64,000 bases of DNA, taken from Saprospiraceae bacterium. Lineage in GTDB: Bacteria > Bacteroidota > Bacteroidia > Chitinophagales > Saprospiraceae. This document shows, in pieces, positions 9,095 through 20,379 of the stretch. The stretch is taken from the NCBI GenBank assembly GCA_016715245.1, contig JADKAS010000002.1, forward strand, positions 186,001-250,000, read 5' to 3'. Position 1 is the stretch's first letter. Each line of letters opens with the position of its first letter. The position numbers were made by a program, and so were the translations under genes. Under the pieces are notes generated by a model. The model was not told where the DNA came from and ran no database searches. It saw nothing but the letters and a program-made list of their open reading frames with translations.

Positions 9095-9550
9095 ATGGCA
9101 AAGGAAATTCAAACTTATGTGAAACTTCAGGTGAAAGGGGGGCAAGCCAACCCAGCACCACCAGTAGGACCTGCATTGGGTTCTAAGGGTTTGAATATCA
9201 TGGAGTTTTGTAAAAGGTTTAATGCTGAAACCCAGGATTCTCAAGGGAAGATTTTACCTGTTGTGATTACCGTTTACACAGACAAGTCTTTTGATTTTGT
9301 AATTAAAACAGCGCCGGCAGCAATTCAGCTTATGGAGCTTACCAAAATAAAAAGTGGATCTGCACAATCTAACCGTAACAAAGTGGGTAATGTGACTTGG
9401 GATCAGGTAAAAGTAATCGCTGAAGATAAAATGAAAGACCTCAATGCTTTTACCATTGAGTCTGCCATGAAGATGGTAGCTGGTACAGCAAGAAGTATGG
9501 GAATTACCGTTTCCGGTAATGCTCCTTGGGGAACTTCAGGCGATAATTAA
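9095..9550 (+). CDS. rplK: 50S ribosomal protein L11
   Basis: The protein has 151 residues. The N-terminal domain has the proline-rich P-A-P-P-V-G-P-A-L-G-S-K-G hinge segment, and the C-terminal domain binds 23S rRNA at the GTPase centre. The conserved ending A-x-S-M-G-I-x-V is present. It lies between nusG and rplA. Confidence 0.97.
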   Translation: MAKEIQTYVKLQVKGGQANPAPPVGPALGSKGLNIMEFCKRFNAETQDSQGKILPVVITVYTDKSFDFVIKTAPAAIQLMELTKIKSGSAQSNRNKVGNVTWDQVKVIAEDKMKDLNAFTIESAMKMVAGTARSMGITVSGNAPWGTSGDN

Positions 9551-9607
9551 TTTTTTTTCACAAGGGAGCCGGCACTTTTCCGGCGTTATTACCTACAATT
9601 TTTAAAA

Positions 9608-10300
9608 ATGGCAAAAGTAAGTAAAAAAAGAAAAGCTGTGAATGCTAAGGTAGATTCTACCAAGGCCTATTCACTTCGTGATGCAGTTACCCTCGTCAAA
9701 GAAGTAAACACAACAAAATTTGACGCTTCCGTTGACCTTCACGTTAATTTGGGTGTTGACCCAAGAAAAGCCGATCAGGCAATCAGAGGTACCGTATCTT
9801 TACCGCATGGTACCGGAAAAGTAAAAAGAGTTTTGGTGTTGTGTACACCTGACAAAGAAGCCGAAGCAAAAGCTGCTGGCGCTGATTATGTAGGTCTGGA
9901 TGAATTCATCAATAAAATATCCCAGGGTTGGACAGATATTGATGTTATTATTGCTATGCCTAGTGTAATGGCTAAATTAGGACAAGTTGGTCGTATTCTG
10001 GGACCCAGAGGTTTGATGCCTAACCCGAAATCCGGAACAGTTACCCTCAATGTAGGTGCTGCTGTTGAAGAAGTGAAGGCCGGTAAAATTTCTTTCCGGG
10101 TTGACAAATACGGTATCATCCATTCACCTATAGGAAGAGTATCTTTCAGCGCTGACAAACTGGCAGAAAATGCAGTTGAATTGATTTCCACCCTGGAAAA
10201 AATGAAACCTTCTACAGCCAAGGGTACGTATTTGAAAGGTATTAGTGTGGCCAGCACCATGAGTCCGGGTATCACCATTGACACCAAAACCATTAAATAG
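9608..10300 (+). CDS. rplA: 50S ribosomal protein L1
   Basis: The protein has 230 residues, normal for L1, which forms the stalk at the ribosomal E site and represses its own operon in characterised bacteria. The L1 signature (G-R-I-L-G-P-R-G-L-M-P-N-P-K) lies near residues 130-143, and the N-terminal F-D-x-S-V-x-L-x-V-x-L-G-V-D-P-R-K-x-D-Q block is intact. Confidence 0.97.
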   Translation: MAKVSKKRKAVNAKVDSTKAYSLRDAVTLVKEVNTTKFDASVDLHVNLGVDPRKADQAIRGTVSLPHGTGKVKRVLVLCTPDKEAEAKAAGADYVGLDEFINKISQGWTDIDVIIAMPSVMAKLGQVGRILGPRGLMPNPKSGTVTLNVGAAVEEVKAGKISFRVDKYGIIHSPIGRVSFSADKLAENAVELISTLEKMKPSTAKGTYLKGISVASTMSPGITIDTKTIK

Positions 10301-10317
10301 CTTTTAAATTTAAAGAA

Positions 10318-10845
10318 ATGACACGAACAGAAAAAGGAGAACTTATAAACGAGTTGAAAGAAAAGTTTGAAAACAATTCTTTCTTCTATGTAGCAGATTC
10401 CTCGGCTCTAACCGTTGAGAAAATAAATAAATTGAGACGGATTTGTTTTAATAAAGGGGTGGAGGTGAAAGTTGTAAAAAATGCCCTGGCTATCAAAGCT
10501 ATGGAGGGCCATCCGGAATCCAGAAACTTCAGCCAAATTTTTGAAGCATTTAAAGGTCAGACCACGCTGATGTTTTCAGACAATGCCAAATTACCGGCAA
10601 CTATTATTAAAGAATTCAGAGGAAAAGATGCTAAGCCTGCCCTTAAAGCAGCTTATATCGATACCGATATTTTTATTGGCGATGACCAATTGGAGTTTTT
10701 ATTGGCGATGAAATCCAAAAACGAGCTTATTGGCGAAATTATTGGATTGCTGCAATCACCTGCTAAAAACGTTATTTCCGCCCTTAAATCAGGTGGTGGT
10801 ACCATTGCAGGATTATTAAAAACTTTAGAGGAAAGAGCCCAGTAA
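10318..10845 (+). CDS. rplJ: 50S ribosomal protein L10
   Basis: The protein has 175 residues and forms the base of the L7/L12 stalk. The N-terminal rRNA-binding domain carries V-x-K-N-x-L-A-(I/K)-K-A, and the C-terminal helix (about 140-175) that anchors L7/L12 dimers is present. It starts 17 bp after rplA, so both are on one transcript. Confidence 0.96.
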   Translation: MTRTEKGELINELKEKFENNSFFYVADSSALTVEKINKLRRICFNKGVEVKVVKNALAIKAMEGHPESRNFSQIFEAFKGQTTLMFSDNAKLPATIIKEFRGKDAKPALKAAYIDTDIFIGDDQLEFLLAMKSKNELIGEIIGLLQSPAKNVISALKSGGGTIAGLLKTLEERAQ

Positions 10846-10900
10846 AATTTGGCTTCCAAGACACGCATATATTTTTTAAAATTATCAAAATCCATTTAAA

Positions 10901-11287
10901 ATGGCAGATTTAAAATCATTCGCAGAGCAATTAGTAAACCTTACAGTAAAAGAAGTTTCTGAATTGGCTCAAATCTTAAAAGATGAATACGGAATCGAAC
11001 CGGCGGCAGCAGCAGTAGCAGTTGCAGCTTCTTCTGGCGGAGGCGCAGCTGCAGCAGCTGATGCTCCGGCTGAAAAAACAGAATTCGACGTACACTTGAC
11101 ATCATCAGGCGCCAACAAATTAGCCATCGTTAAAGAAGTGAAAACTTTATTGAACCTTGGTCTGAAAGAGGCAAAAGACATGGTTGATGCTGCTCCAACA
11201 GTATTGAAAGCAGGTGCTTCTAAAGCAGAAGCAGAAGCTATCAAATCTACGTTGGAAGGAGCTGGCGCTTCTGTTGAATTAAAATAA
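10901..11287 (+). CDS. rplL: 50S ribosomal protein L7/L12
   Basis: The protein has 128 residues. An N-terminal dimerisation region (1-35), an Ala/Gly-rich hinge (about 36-58) and the C-terminal factor-binding domain (about 60-128, with V-K-x-V-K-x-x-L-x-L-G-L-K-E-A-K) are all present. Codon use is more Ala-rich than its neighbours because of the hinge. Confidence 0.97.
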   Translation: MADLKSFAEQLVNLTVKEVSELAQILKDEYGIEPAAAAVAVAASSGGGAAAAADAPAEKTEFDVHLTSSGANKLAIVKEVKTLLNLGLKEAKDMVDAAPTVLKAGASKAEAEAIKSTLEGAGASVELK

Positions 11288-11349
11288 TTCGCTTTAAGAT
11301 TCTCATGGGCTTGATCACAGTCATTAAGTCTAAGAATTAAACGGCATTT

Positions 11350-11381
11350 GGCTTAACTAATCCTCACGGATTGGTTAAGCC
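11350..11381 (+). terminator. Hairpin between rplL and rpoB
   Basis: A near-perfect inverted repeat (GGCTTAACTAATCC / GGATTGGTTAAGCC, loop TCAC) lies 63 bp after rplL. The following bases are T-rich but without a clean U-run. A partial terminator or processing hairpin in the rplL-rpoB gap is well known from other bacteria, so attenuation of rpoBC is likely here. Confidence 0.6.
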
Positions 11382-11557
11382 TATTGTCATTTTACATTAA
11401 AAATGTACTAATTTCCGGAAAAATTGTTTAGTTTTCCGGAAGGTTTCGATTAAAAGTAATCGATATACCTAATTGAAAATGTAAGAGTTTTATATAACAG
11501 GAACTTATTATATTCCAAACATTGGGTTTGGATCTAATTATAAAATTAAATAATAGG

Positions 11558-14500
11558 ATGACATCATCAAACGGATTAGCAAGTATAACCGGAAATTCAA
11601 GGATTAATTTCGGCAAGATCAAATTGGCAAACCAATATCCTGACTTGTTGGAAATCCAGGTAAAATCTTTCAAGGAATTTTTTCAATTGGAAACTACTCC
11701 AGAAAACAGGGGAAATGAAGGACTTTTTAAAGTTTTTCAGGAAAATTTTCCCATCAGTGATTCAAGAAATATTTTTGTTCTTGAATTTCTTGACTACTTT
11801 GTTGACCCTCCAAGATATTCAATAGATGAATGTCTTCAAAGAGGTCTTACGTACAGCGTTCCGCTAAAAGCTAAACTCAGATTGTCTTGTAATGATGAAG
11901 AACACGTAGATTTTCAAACCATTGTACAAGATGTGTTTTTAGGAAACATACCTTATATGACCAATAAGGGCACCTTCCTCATTAATGGTGCAGAAAGGGT
12001 AGTGGTTTCACAATTACACAGAAGTCCGGGTGTATTTTTCAGTCAGACGTATCACCCTAACGGGACTAAAATATTTTCCGCAAGGGTTATACCATTTAAA
12101 GGTGCCTGGATGGAATTTGCGACGGATATCAATTCCGTTATGTATGCTTATATTGACAGAAAGAAAAAATTTCCGGTCACAACACTTCTCAGAGCCATCG
12201 GTTTCGACAGTGATAAGGATATTCTTAATTTATTTGGTCTTGCTGAAGAAATAACCACAGATGCTTCTTCTCTCAAAAAAGCAATCGGTCGAAAACTTGC
12301 CGCAAGGGTATTGAGAAAATGGTCCGAAGACTTTGTCGATGAAGATACAGGAGAAGTTGTAACCATTGAAAGAAATGAGATCATCCTCGAAAGAGATGTT
12401 ATCCTTGATGAAGAAAACATCGAACTCATCAAAGAGACTGATGAAACCCACATCGTAGTTCAAAAAGAGGACCTTGAGGAGGATTATACCATTATCTATA
12501 ACACGTTGCAAAAGGATCCATCTTCTTCTGAAGTGGAAGCCGTTGCACAGATTTACAGACAATTAAGAGGAACCGATCCACCAGACGAAGAAACGGCAAG
12601 AGGTATCATTGACAAATTGTTTTTCTCTGATAAAAGATATAACCTCGGTGAAGTAGGACGTTATAAAATCAACAGAAAACTTAAGCTGGAGATTCCGAAA
12701 GAAACGCTGGTACTTACCAAAGAGGATATCATCTATATCGTTAAGTACCTGGTGAGTCTGGTCAATCAAAAAGCAGAACTTGACGATATTGACCACCTGG
12801 CCAACAGAAGGGTTAGAACGGTGGGAGAACAATTATATGCACAGTTTGGTGTAGGTCTTGCCAGAATGACAAGGACCATCAGAGAAAGAATGAACGTCAG
12901 GGACAATGAGGTTTTTACACCTATTGACCTGATCAATGCAAGAACGTTGTCTTCTGTTATCAATTCATTTTTCGGAACAAGCCAGCTTTCACAATTCCTT
13001 GACCAAACCAATCCACTTTCGGAAATAACCCACAAAAGGAGAATTTCTGCACTGGGACCCGGAGGTCTTTCAAGAGAAAGAGCAGGTTTCGAGGTCAGGG
13101 ACGTACATTATTCACACTACGGCCGTTTGTGTACTATCGAAACACCTGAAGGACCCAATATCGGATTGATTTCTACACTTTGTGTACATGCTAAAGTCAA
13201 TAAAATGGGATTCCTCGAAACTCCTTACCGCAAGGTAAATGAGGGAGTAGTTGATGTTTCCGGCAATATTCAATACCTTTCTGCTGAAGCAGAGGATTAT
13301 AAAAGGATTGCTCAGGCCAATGCTTTGGTTAATGAAGGCGGCGCATTTATCAATGATAAAGTAAAATCAAGGGAACATGGCGAATTCCCGGTATTACACC
13401 CTGCGGAACTGGAATATATGGACATCGCTCCAAACCAGATTGTAGGTGTATCGGCTTCCCTTATTCCTTTCCTCGAAAATGATGATGCCAACAGAGCTTT
13501 GATGGGATCTAACATGCAACGTCAGGCATTACCTCTGGTGAGACCAAAATCTCCGATCGTAGGTACAGGTCTTGAAGCAAAAGTTGCTCAGGATTCAAAC
13601 ATGTTGATCAATGCAGAAGGAGATGGAATTGTTGAATATGTAGACGCAAATGAAATAGTCATCATTTACGACAGAACTGAAGAACAACAGCTGGTATCAT
13701 TTGAAGATAATGTTAAGAGATATAATCTGGCTAAATTCGTAAGAACAAATCAAGGCTCTTGTATTAACCTGAAACCTATTGTTTCCAAAGGGCAAAGAGT
13801 GACAAAAGGAAGTTTACTTTGTGAAGGTTATGCAACTGAAAATGGGGAGCTTGCTTTGGGTCAGAACCTTATGGTTGCTTTTATGCCTTGGAAAGGGTAC
13901 AACTTTGAAGATGCCATTGTTCTTTCTGAAAGAGTGGTAAAAGAAGATATTTTTACATCTATTCATATCGAAAGTTATGAAATTGATGTAAGGGATACAA
14001 AATTGGGTGAAGAGGAATTTACCAATGACATTCCTAATGTGAGTGAAGAGGCAACCAAAGACCTGGATGAGAATGGAATTATCAGAGTAGGTGCCTGGGT
14101 AAATGAAGGAGATATCCTTATCGGAAAAATTACGCCTAAGGGAGAATCCGATCCAACCCCTGAAGAAAAACTTTTGAGAGCGATTTTTGGTGATAAGGCA
14201 GGAGACGTAAAAGATGCATCCCTAAAAGCATCTCCTTCTACGGAAGGTATCGTTATCGACAAACAATTGTTTGCAAGAGCCAAAAAAGATAAATTCCAGA
14301 AAGTTCAGGAAAAAGAATTGTTGTCCTCCCTGGAAGATGAACATGCGATCAATATGAACGAATTAAAAACTATATTGGTAGACAAACTGACGACAATTCT
14401 GGATGGCGTTATTTCTGAAGGTGTAAAAAGTATTTACAACGAAGAGCTCGTCCCTAAAGGAACTAAATTTAGTGTAAAGGTTTTAAAGGATCTTGATTAT

Positions 14501-15382
14501 TCTCAGGTAGATTATACCAACTGGACTAAAGATGCCGCCTTAAATGATGTTCTTGCAAGAATGTTGCACAACTATACCATTAAAGTTAATGAAGAGTTGG
14601 GTCGGTACAAAAGAGAAAAATTCAACATCAGTATAGGTGATGAGTTACCTGCCGGCGTACTTAAACTAGCCAAAGTTTATCTTGCCAAAAAACGTAAGTT
14701 GAAGGTAGGGGATAAATTGGCAGGAAGACACGGTAATAAAGGTATCGTTTCAAGAATCGTAAGAGATGAGGACATGCCTTACCTGGAAGACGGAACACCG
14801 GTAGATATCGTATTGAATCCGTTGGGGGTACCTTCAAGGATGAACCTCGGGCAGATTTTCGAAACAGTATTGGGTTGGGCAGGTAAAAAACTTGACCTCA
14901 AATTTGCCACACCTATCTTTGATGGAGCGAGTCTGGAAGAGATCGAAAATTACATCAAAAAGGCAGACCTTCCATCTTATGGACAAACTTATCTTTATGA
15001 TGGGGAGACCGGTGACAAATTCCACCAGCAAGCCACGGTCGGTGTTATCTACATGTTGAAATTATCTCACATGGTGGACGACAAAATGCATGCTCGTTCC
15101 ATTGGACCTTATTCATTGATTACTCAACAACCTTTGGGAGGTAAAGCTCAGTTCGGAGGTCAGCGTTTCGGTGAAATGGAGGTTTGGGCTCTTGAAGCAT
15201 ATGGTGCTGCCAATATTCTTAGAGAATTGTTGACCGTTAAGTCGGATGATATTATCGGAAGGGCAAAAGCATACGAAGCCATCGTAAAAGGAGACAATAT
15301 TCCGGATTCAAATATTCCGGAGTCTTTCAACGTTCTTGTACATGAATTGAGAGGCCTTGCTCTGGATATCAAGTTTGACTAA
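11558..15382 (+). CDS. rpoB: DNA-directed RNA polymerase subunit beta
   Basis: The protein has about 1274 residues, normal for Bacteroidota RpoB. The fork and rifampicin region (S-Q-L-S-Q-F-L-D-Q-T-N-P-L then the H-K-R-R-I-S-A-L-G-P-G-G-L block) is wild-type in pattern, and the C-terminal G-G-K-A-Q-F-G-G-Q-R-F-G-E-M-E-V-W-A-L-E block is present. An upstream TTG at 11522 extends the frame by 12 codons, but the ATG at 11558 fits family N-termini (a short lead-in before R-I-N-F-G-K-I) better. No frameshift occurs over 3.8 kb, in contrast to rpoC. Confidence 0.97.
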   Translation: MTSSNGLASITGNSRINFGKIKLANQYPDLLEIQVKSFKEFFQLETTPENRGNEGLFKVFQENFPISDSRNIFVLEFLDYFVDPPRYSIDECLQRGLTYSVPLKAKLRLSCNDEEHVDFQTIVQDVFLGNIPYMTNKGTFLINGAERVVVSQLHRSPGVFFSQTYHPNGTKIFSARVIPFKGAWMEFATDINSVMYAYIDRKKKFPVTTLLRAIGFDSDKDILNLFGLAEEITTDASSLKKAIGRKLAARVLRKWSEDFVDEDTGEVVTIERNEIILERDVILDEENIELIKETDETHIVVQKEDLEEDYTIIYNTLQKDPSSSEVEAVAQIYRQLRGTDPPDEETARGIIDKLFFSDKRYNLGEVGRYKINRKLKLEIPKETLVLTKEDIIYIVKYLVSLVNQKAELDDIDHLANRRVRTVGEQLYAQFGVGLARMTRTIRERMNVRDNEVFTPIDLINARTLSSVINSFFGTSQLSQFLDQTNPLSEITHKRRISALGPGGLSRERAGFEVRDVHYSHYGRLCTIETPEGPNIGLISTLCVHAKVNKMGFLETPYRKVNEGVVDVSGNIQYLSAEAEDYKRIAQANALVNEGGAFINDKVKSREHGEFPVLHPAELEYMDIAPNQIVGVSASLIPFLENDDANRALMGSNMQRQALPLVRPKSPIVGTGLEAKVAQDSNMLINAEGDGIVEYVDANEIVIIYDRTEEQQLVSFEDNVKRYNLAKFVRTNQGSCINLKPIVSKGQRVTKGSLLCEGYATENGELALGQNLMVAFMPWKGYNFEDAIVLSERVVKEDIFTSIHIESYEIDVRDTKLGEEEFTNDIPNVSEEATKDLDENGIIRVGAWVNEGDILIGKITPKGESDPTPEEKLLRAIFGDKAGDVKDASLKASPSTEGIVIDKQLFARAKKDKFQKVQEKELLSSLEDEHAINMNELKTILVDKLTTILDGVISEGVKSIYNEELVPKGTKFSVKVLKDLDYSQVDYTNWTKDAALNDVLARMLHNYTIKVNEELGRYKREKFNISIGDELPAGVLKLAKVYLAKKRKLKVGDKLAGRHGNKGIVSRIVRDEDMPYLEDGTPVDIVLNPLGVPSRMNLGQIFETVLGWAGKKLDLKFATPIFDGASLEEIENYIKKADLPSYGQTYLYDGETGDKFHQQATVGVIYMLKLSHMVDDKMHARSIGPYSLITQQPLGGKAQFGGQRFGEMEVWALEAYGAANILRELLTVKSDDIIGRAKAYEAIVKGDNIPDSNIPESFNVLVHELRGLALDIKFD

Positions 15383-15415
15383 TTTTATTTTAATGATTAT
15401 TTTTATCTGAATAAT

Positions 15416-18400
15416 ATGCTTAAAAAGAAAAGTGTAAAACCTACAAAAGGATTTGAATCCATTACGATTAGCCTAAGTTCTCCTGATGAAATACTGGAAA
15501 GGTCGTATGGGGAAGTTTTAAAACCAGAAACGATCAATTACCGTTCGTACAAACCAGAAAGAGATGGTTTGTTTTGCGAAAGAATTTTTGGTCCGGTAAA
15601 AGATTATGAATGTTTTTGTGGAAAATATAAAAGAATCCGTTACAAAGGCATCGTTTGCGACAGATGCGGTGTGGAAGTTACGGAAAAAAAGGTAAGACGG
15701 GAAAGAATGGGCCATATAAAACTGGTCGTTCCTGTAGTGCATATATGGTTTTTTAAATCCCTTCCTAATAAAATCGGTTATCTTTTAGGATATTCTTCAA
15801 AAAAACTGGAATCCATTATATATTACGAACGATATGTGGTTATCCAGCCAGGCCTTAAAGAAGGCGAAGTCAATAAAAATGACTTACTGACAGAAGAAGA
15901 GTATTTCGAATTAATCGATACACTTCCAAGAGAAAACCAAATGCTCGATGATGCTGACCCGATGAAGTTTATCGCTAAAATGGGCGCTGAAGCAGTCAAA
16001 GACCTTTTGGAAAGAATTGATCTTGATGAGCTGTCTTTCGAATTGAGACACCAGGCAGCCAATGAAACTTCACAACAAAGAAAATCAGAAGCATTAAAAC
16101 GTCTTAGAGTTGTAGAGGCTTTCCGTGACGGTATGAAGAGTATGGAAAACCGACCTGAATGGACAGTAATACAGTACCTTCCGGTTACACCACCTGAGTT
16201 AAGACCACTGGTTCCGCTTGATGGTGGTAGATTCGCAAGTTCTGATTTAAATGACCTTTACAGAAGGGTAATCATAAGAAACAACCGACTCAAGAGGTTG
16301 CTGGAAATCAAAGCCCCTGAAGTAATCCTCAGAAATGAGAAAAGAATGTTGCAGGAAGCGGTCGATTCATTATTTGACAACTCAAGAAAATCCAATGCAG
16401 TAAAAGCAGAAGGTGGTCGCTCCCTTAAATCTTTAAGTGATGTTCTAAAAGGAAAACAAGGGCGTTTCAGACAAAACCTGTTGGGTAAAAGGGTTGACTA
16501 CTCCGGTCGTTCCGTCATTGTGGTTGGACCTACCTTATTACTACACGAGTGTGGTATTCCCAAAGGAATGGCAGCCGAGTTGTTTAAACCGTTTATTATT
16601 CGAAAACTTATCGAAAGAGGAATTGTAAAAACAGTGAAATCAGCTAAAAAACTGGTTGATAGAAAGGACTCTGTTATTTGGGAGATTCTTGACAATATAT
16701 TAAAAGGACACCCGGTATTGTTAAACAGGGCTCCTACACTTCACAGACTTTCCATTCAGGCATTCCAGCCGAGATTGGTAGAAGGTAAGGCCATTCAGTT
16801 ACACCCTCTGGTGTGTGGTGCCTTCAACGCTGACTTTGATGGTGACCAAATGGCCGTTCATGTTCCTCTCGGACATGCCGCTATTCTGGAGGCTCAGATT
16901 TTGATGTTGTCAGCCCACAACATGCTTAATCCTCAGGATGGATCTCCTGTGACCCTTCCTTCTCAGGACATGGTTTTAGGTTTGTATTACCTTACAAAAC
17001 CAAGAAAATCAACAGCTGAAATTAAAGTATTAGGAGAAGCCAGGACTTTTTATTCTGATGAAGAAGTAATCATTGCTTTCAATGAGGGTAAAGTAGATCT
17101 TCACGCTATGATAAAAGTTAGGGCAAACGTAGAAGGTGATGAAAATAATCCTTTGGTTATAAAAATAATTGAAACCACTGTCGGTAGAGTCATCTTTAAT
17201 CAGGCCGTTCCAAAAACTGTACCTTATGTCAATCAGCTGATGACCAAAAAGTTTGAAAAAAATTATCAGTGATATTATCACAAGAACTGATTTTGCTGAG
17301 ACGGCGAAATTTTTGGACAAAATCAAAGATTTGGGATTCTTCTGGGCGTATAAAGGAGGTCTTTCTTTTAATCTCGGTGACCTGATAACTCCATCCATCA
17401 AAGAACAAACATTGATAGATGCTCAGGAGGAGGTCGATGAAGTATGGGATAATTACAATATGGGTTTGATTACCCCTAATGAACGATATAATCAGGTTAT
17501 TGACAAATGGACATTTGCCGATAATAAAATTACAGACAACCTGATGCGTGAAATCGCACAGCATAAACAAGGATTTAATTCTGTATTTATGATGTTGGAT
17601 TCAGGTGCCAGAGGTAGTAAACAACAAATCAAACAGTTGTGTGGACTCAGAGGATTGATGGCCAAACCAAGAAAGTCAGGTGATACTGGCGGAGCCATTA
17701 TTGAAAACCCGATTTTGGCCAACTTTCTGGAAGGTTTGTCTGTATTGGAATACTTTATCTCTACCCACGGTGCAAGAAAAGGTTTGGCGGATACGGCTTT
17801 GAAAACGGCAGATGCGGGTTATCTGACCAGACGTCTTGTTGACGTTTCTCAGGATGTAATCATAACCGAAAAGGATTGTGATACTTTGAGAGGAATTGAG
17901 ACTGAAGCTTTAAAAGACAACGAAAACGTTATTGAGACCCTCACTTCGAGAATAGTGGGAAGATTCTGTCTGCATACTATTGCTGATCCAATTACTGATG
18001 AAGTTATCATCGGAGCGGGCGAATATATTTCTCCTGAAATAGCAGATAAAATTGAAGCGGCCGGAATCGAAAAAGTTACCATCAGGTCTGTATTAACCTG
18101 TGAGACCAAAGTCGGGGTTTGTACAAAATGTTATGGTAAAAACCTGGCTACCGGAAGAATCGTGGAGAAAGGAGATGCTGTTGGTATCATAGCTGCACAA
18201 AGTATCGGGGAACCCGGAACACAGTTGACACTTCGTACTTTCCACGTCGGGGGTATCGCATCGGTGTCCAAAACTGAATCTGAGATTTCATCTAAATTTG
18301 AAGGAGTGATAGAATTTGATAGTATCAAAGTCACCATTCAAAAAGAAGGGGATATTCAGAATCGGGTTGTTTTATCAAGATCCGGAGAGATCAGGGTAGT

Positions 18401-19667
18401 AGAACCCGAGTCTAAAAAAGTATATAATTCCTACTTTATTCCATATGGTTCAAACCTGTTGGTAAAAGACGGACAAAAAATAGAAAAAGGTCAGGCTATT
18501 TGCTCCTGGGACCCATTCAATAATCTTATCATCTCAGAATTTGGAGGTATTACCAAATTTGAAGACCTTGAAGAAGGTGTTACCTACAGAGTCGAAAGGG
18601 ACGATCAGACAGGATATGCTGAAAAAGTTATCATAGAATCCAAAAACAAGAAGAAGATTCCGGTTATTAAAATTGTCTCTGCAAGCGGAGAGGAATTAAA
18701 ATCGTACAACTTACCGGTAGGAGCATATATTACAGTAGAAGAGAATGAAGAAGTACAACCTGGACAAAAAGTAGTAAAAATCCCTAGAAATCTTGGTAAG
18801 ATTCAGGATATCACGGGAGGTCTTCCAAGGGTGACTGAATTGTTTGAAGCCAGAAACCCATCCAATCCTTGTGTTACTGCAGAAATTGACGGTATTGTCA
18901 CGTACGGTAAAATCAAAAGAGGTAACAGAGAGATTTTTGTTGATGATGAAAAAACAGGTCAAAGAAGGAAATATCTGGTGGGTCTTTCCAAACACTTACT
19001 TGTTCAGGAAGGAGATTTTGTCAGAGCAGGTAGTCAGATGACCGACGGAGCAGTTGCTCCTTTGGATATTCTCAATATCAAAGGACCTTTTGCTGTACAA
19101 TCCTATCTTGTAAACGGAGTTCAGGAAGTCTACCGTTCTCAGGGTATTACTATCAATGACAAACATATTGAAGTAATCGTCAGACAGATGATGAGACGTG
19201 TTGAGATTATTGATCCGGGAGATACTACCTTCCTTGAAGGGGAAGCAGTGGACAGACATGAATTCAACGAACAAAATGATTGGATTTATGATAAAAAAGT
19301 AGTGACAGAGCCTGGAGACAGTGCAAACCTGAAGGCAGGTCAGATTGTTTCTATCCGACAATACAGGGAAGAAAATTCAAACCTCAAACGAAATGATAAA
19401 AAATTGGTTGAGGTGAGAGATGCTATACCTGCTACATCAAGCATTTTATTGCAGGGTATCACCAGAGCTTCTCTTGGTGTGGAAAGCTGGATTTCAGCCG
19501 CATCCTTCCAGGAGACGACAAAGGTATTGAGTACGGCAGCCATTGCGGCCAAACGCGACTCATTATCAGGATTGAAAGAAAATGTCATTGTAGGTAAAAA
19601 CATACCTGCGGGTACAGGTATGCGGGAGTTTAAAAATCTCGTTGTCGAATCAAGCAGCGAAAATTAA
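15416..19667 (+). CDS. rpoC: DNA-directed RNA polymerase subunit beta' (frameshifted in this sequence)
   Basis: Two abutting frames (15416-17272 and about 17253-19667) give one protein of about 1420 residues, the full Bacteroidota length. The zinc-binding Cys set (C-x-C near residues 60-75), the catalytic N-A-D-F-D-G-D loop and the bridge/trigger region (G-E-P-G-T-Q-L-T-L-R-T-F-H-x-G-G) are present. The reading frame shifts near 17246-17256, in a stretch of A and T runs. One undercalled A and one undercalled T would restore T-K-K-V-L-K-K-I-I, which fits the family exactly. As rpoC is essential and nothing is missing, a sequencing or assembly error is the simplest explanation; a programmed +1 shift is a remote alternative. 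Confidence 0.92.
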
Positions 19668-19739
19668 ACAAACACCTCTTTAACATAAAGTTGATAAAAT
19701 TTTTAGCATAGAAATTATATAAGAATCAATAATTTATTG

Positions 19740-19747
19740 TAATTTTG
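19740..19747 (+). promoter_or_regulatory. Candidate -7 box for rplY
   Basis: TAATTTTG matches the Bacteroidota TAnnTTTG -7 element and lies 32 bp before the rplY start codon. No clear TTTG is seen at the right distance upstream, so support is moderate. Confidence 0.45.
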
Positions 19748-19779
19748 CGCTTCTTTTTAAATAATGAATTTTTTTAAAT

Positions 19780-20379
19780 ATGGTATCTCTAGAGATTCAA
19801 GGAAATACAAGATCCGACGTTGGTAAAAAAGGGTCTGCAACAGACAGGAAAAATGGATTGATTCCTGCAGTTTTATATGGCGGAAAGGATGTAAAACATT
19901 TTACTGTAACCCATGCGTCTGTAAAAGGAATTATATATACGCCTGACTTTAAATTGGCTAAAATCAATTTGGCGGGAGAAACATATACTGCCATTTTGAA
20001 GCAAGTGCAGTTTCATCCTGTAACTGATCAAGTTATTCATATTGATTTTTTAAGACTTATTGATAAAACACCTATTAAGGTAGATGTTCCTCTTAGATTT
20101 AAGGGAGTTTCTCCAGGCGTAAAGGTAGGGGGGAAATTAATTCAGCAAGTTAGAAAAATAAGAATCAAAACATTGCCTGAGTCATTGGTTGATGAGTTGC
20201 ATGCCGATATTTCTTCACTTGACCTTGGACAGAGTTTAAGAGTAAAGGATGTAGTTATTCCGGGCGGAATTGAAATTCTGAATAATCCGGCTACACCTGT
20301 TGCCCTGATTGAAATACCTAGAGCATTAAAAGCCGCTGCCGCTGCAGAAGCAAAATTAGATCAAAAAAAGAAAAAATAA
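19780..20379 (+). CDS. rplY: 50S ribosomal protein L25/general stress protein Ctc
   Basis: The protein has 199 residues, the long L25/Ctc form: an N-terminal 5S rRNA-binding L25 domain (about 1-95, with V-P-A-V-L-Y-G-G) and the beta-rich TL5 C-terminal domain (about 96-190, with P-L-R-F-K-G-x-S-P-G-V-K-x-G-G). It ends in an Ala-rich, Lys-rich tail. Its last 44 bases plus the terminator are present a second time at 30600-30704. Confidence 0.95.
   Translation: MVSLEIQGNTRSDVGKKGSATDRKNGLIPAVLYGGKDVKHFTVTHASVKGIIYTPDFKLAKINLAGETYTAILKQVQFHPVTDQVIHIDFLRLIDKTPIKVDVPLRFKGVSPGVKVGGKLIQQVRKIRIKTLPESLVDELHADISSLDLGQSLRVKDVVIPGGIEILNNPATPVALIEIPRALKAAAAAEAKLDQKKKK

Noticed and set aside
10969..11244. 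Long minus-strand frames inside rplL, rpoB, rpoC, tuf and other genes
   Set aside because: They are mirror frames that arise from the composition of well-identified genes.
17253..17272. Split rpoC as two natural genes
   Set aside because: The second part would start with TTG inside the catalytic domain, there is no linker, and simple homopolymer corrections give a normal text.
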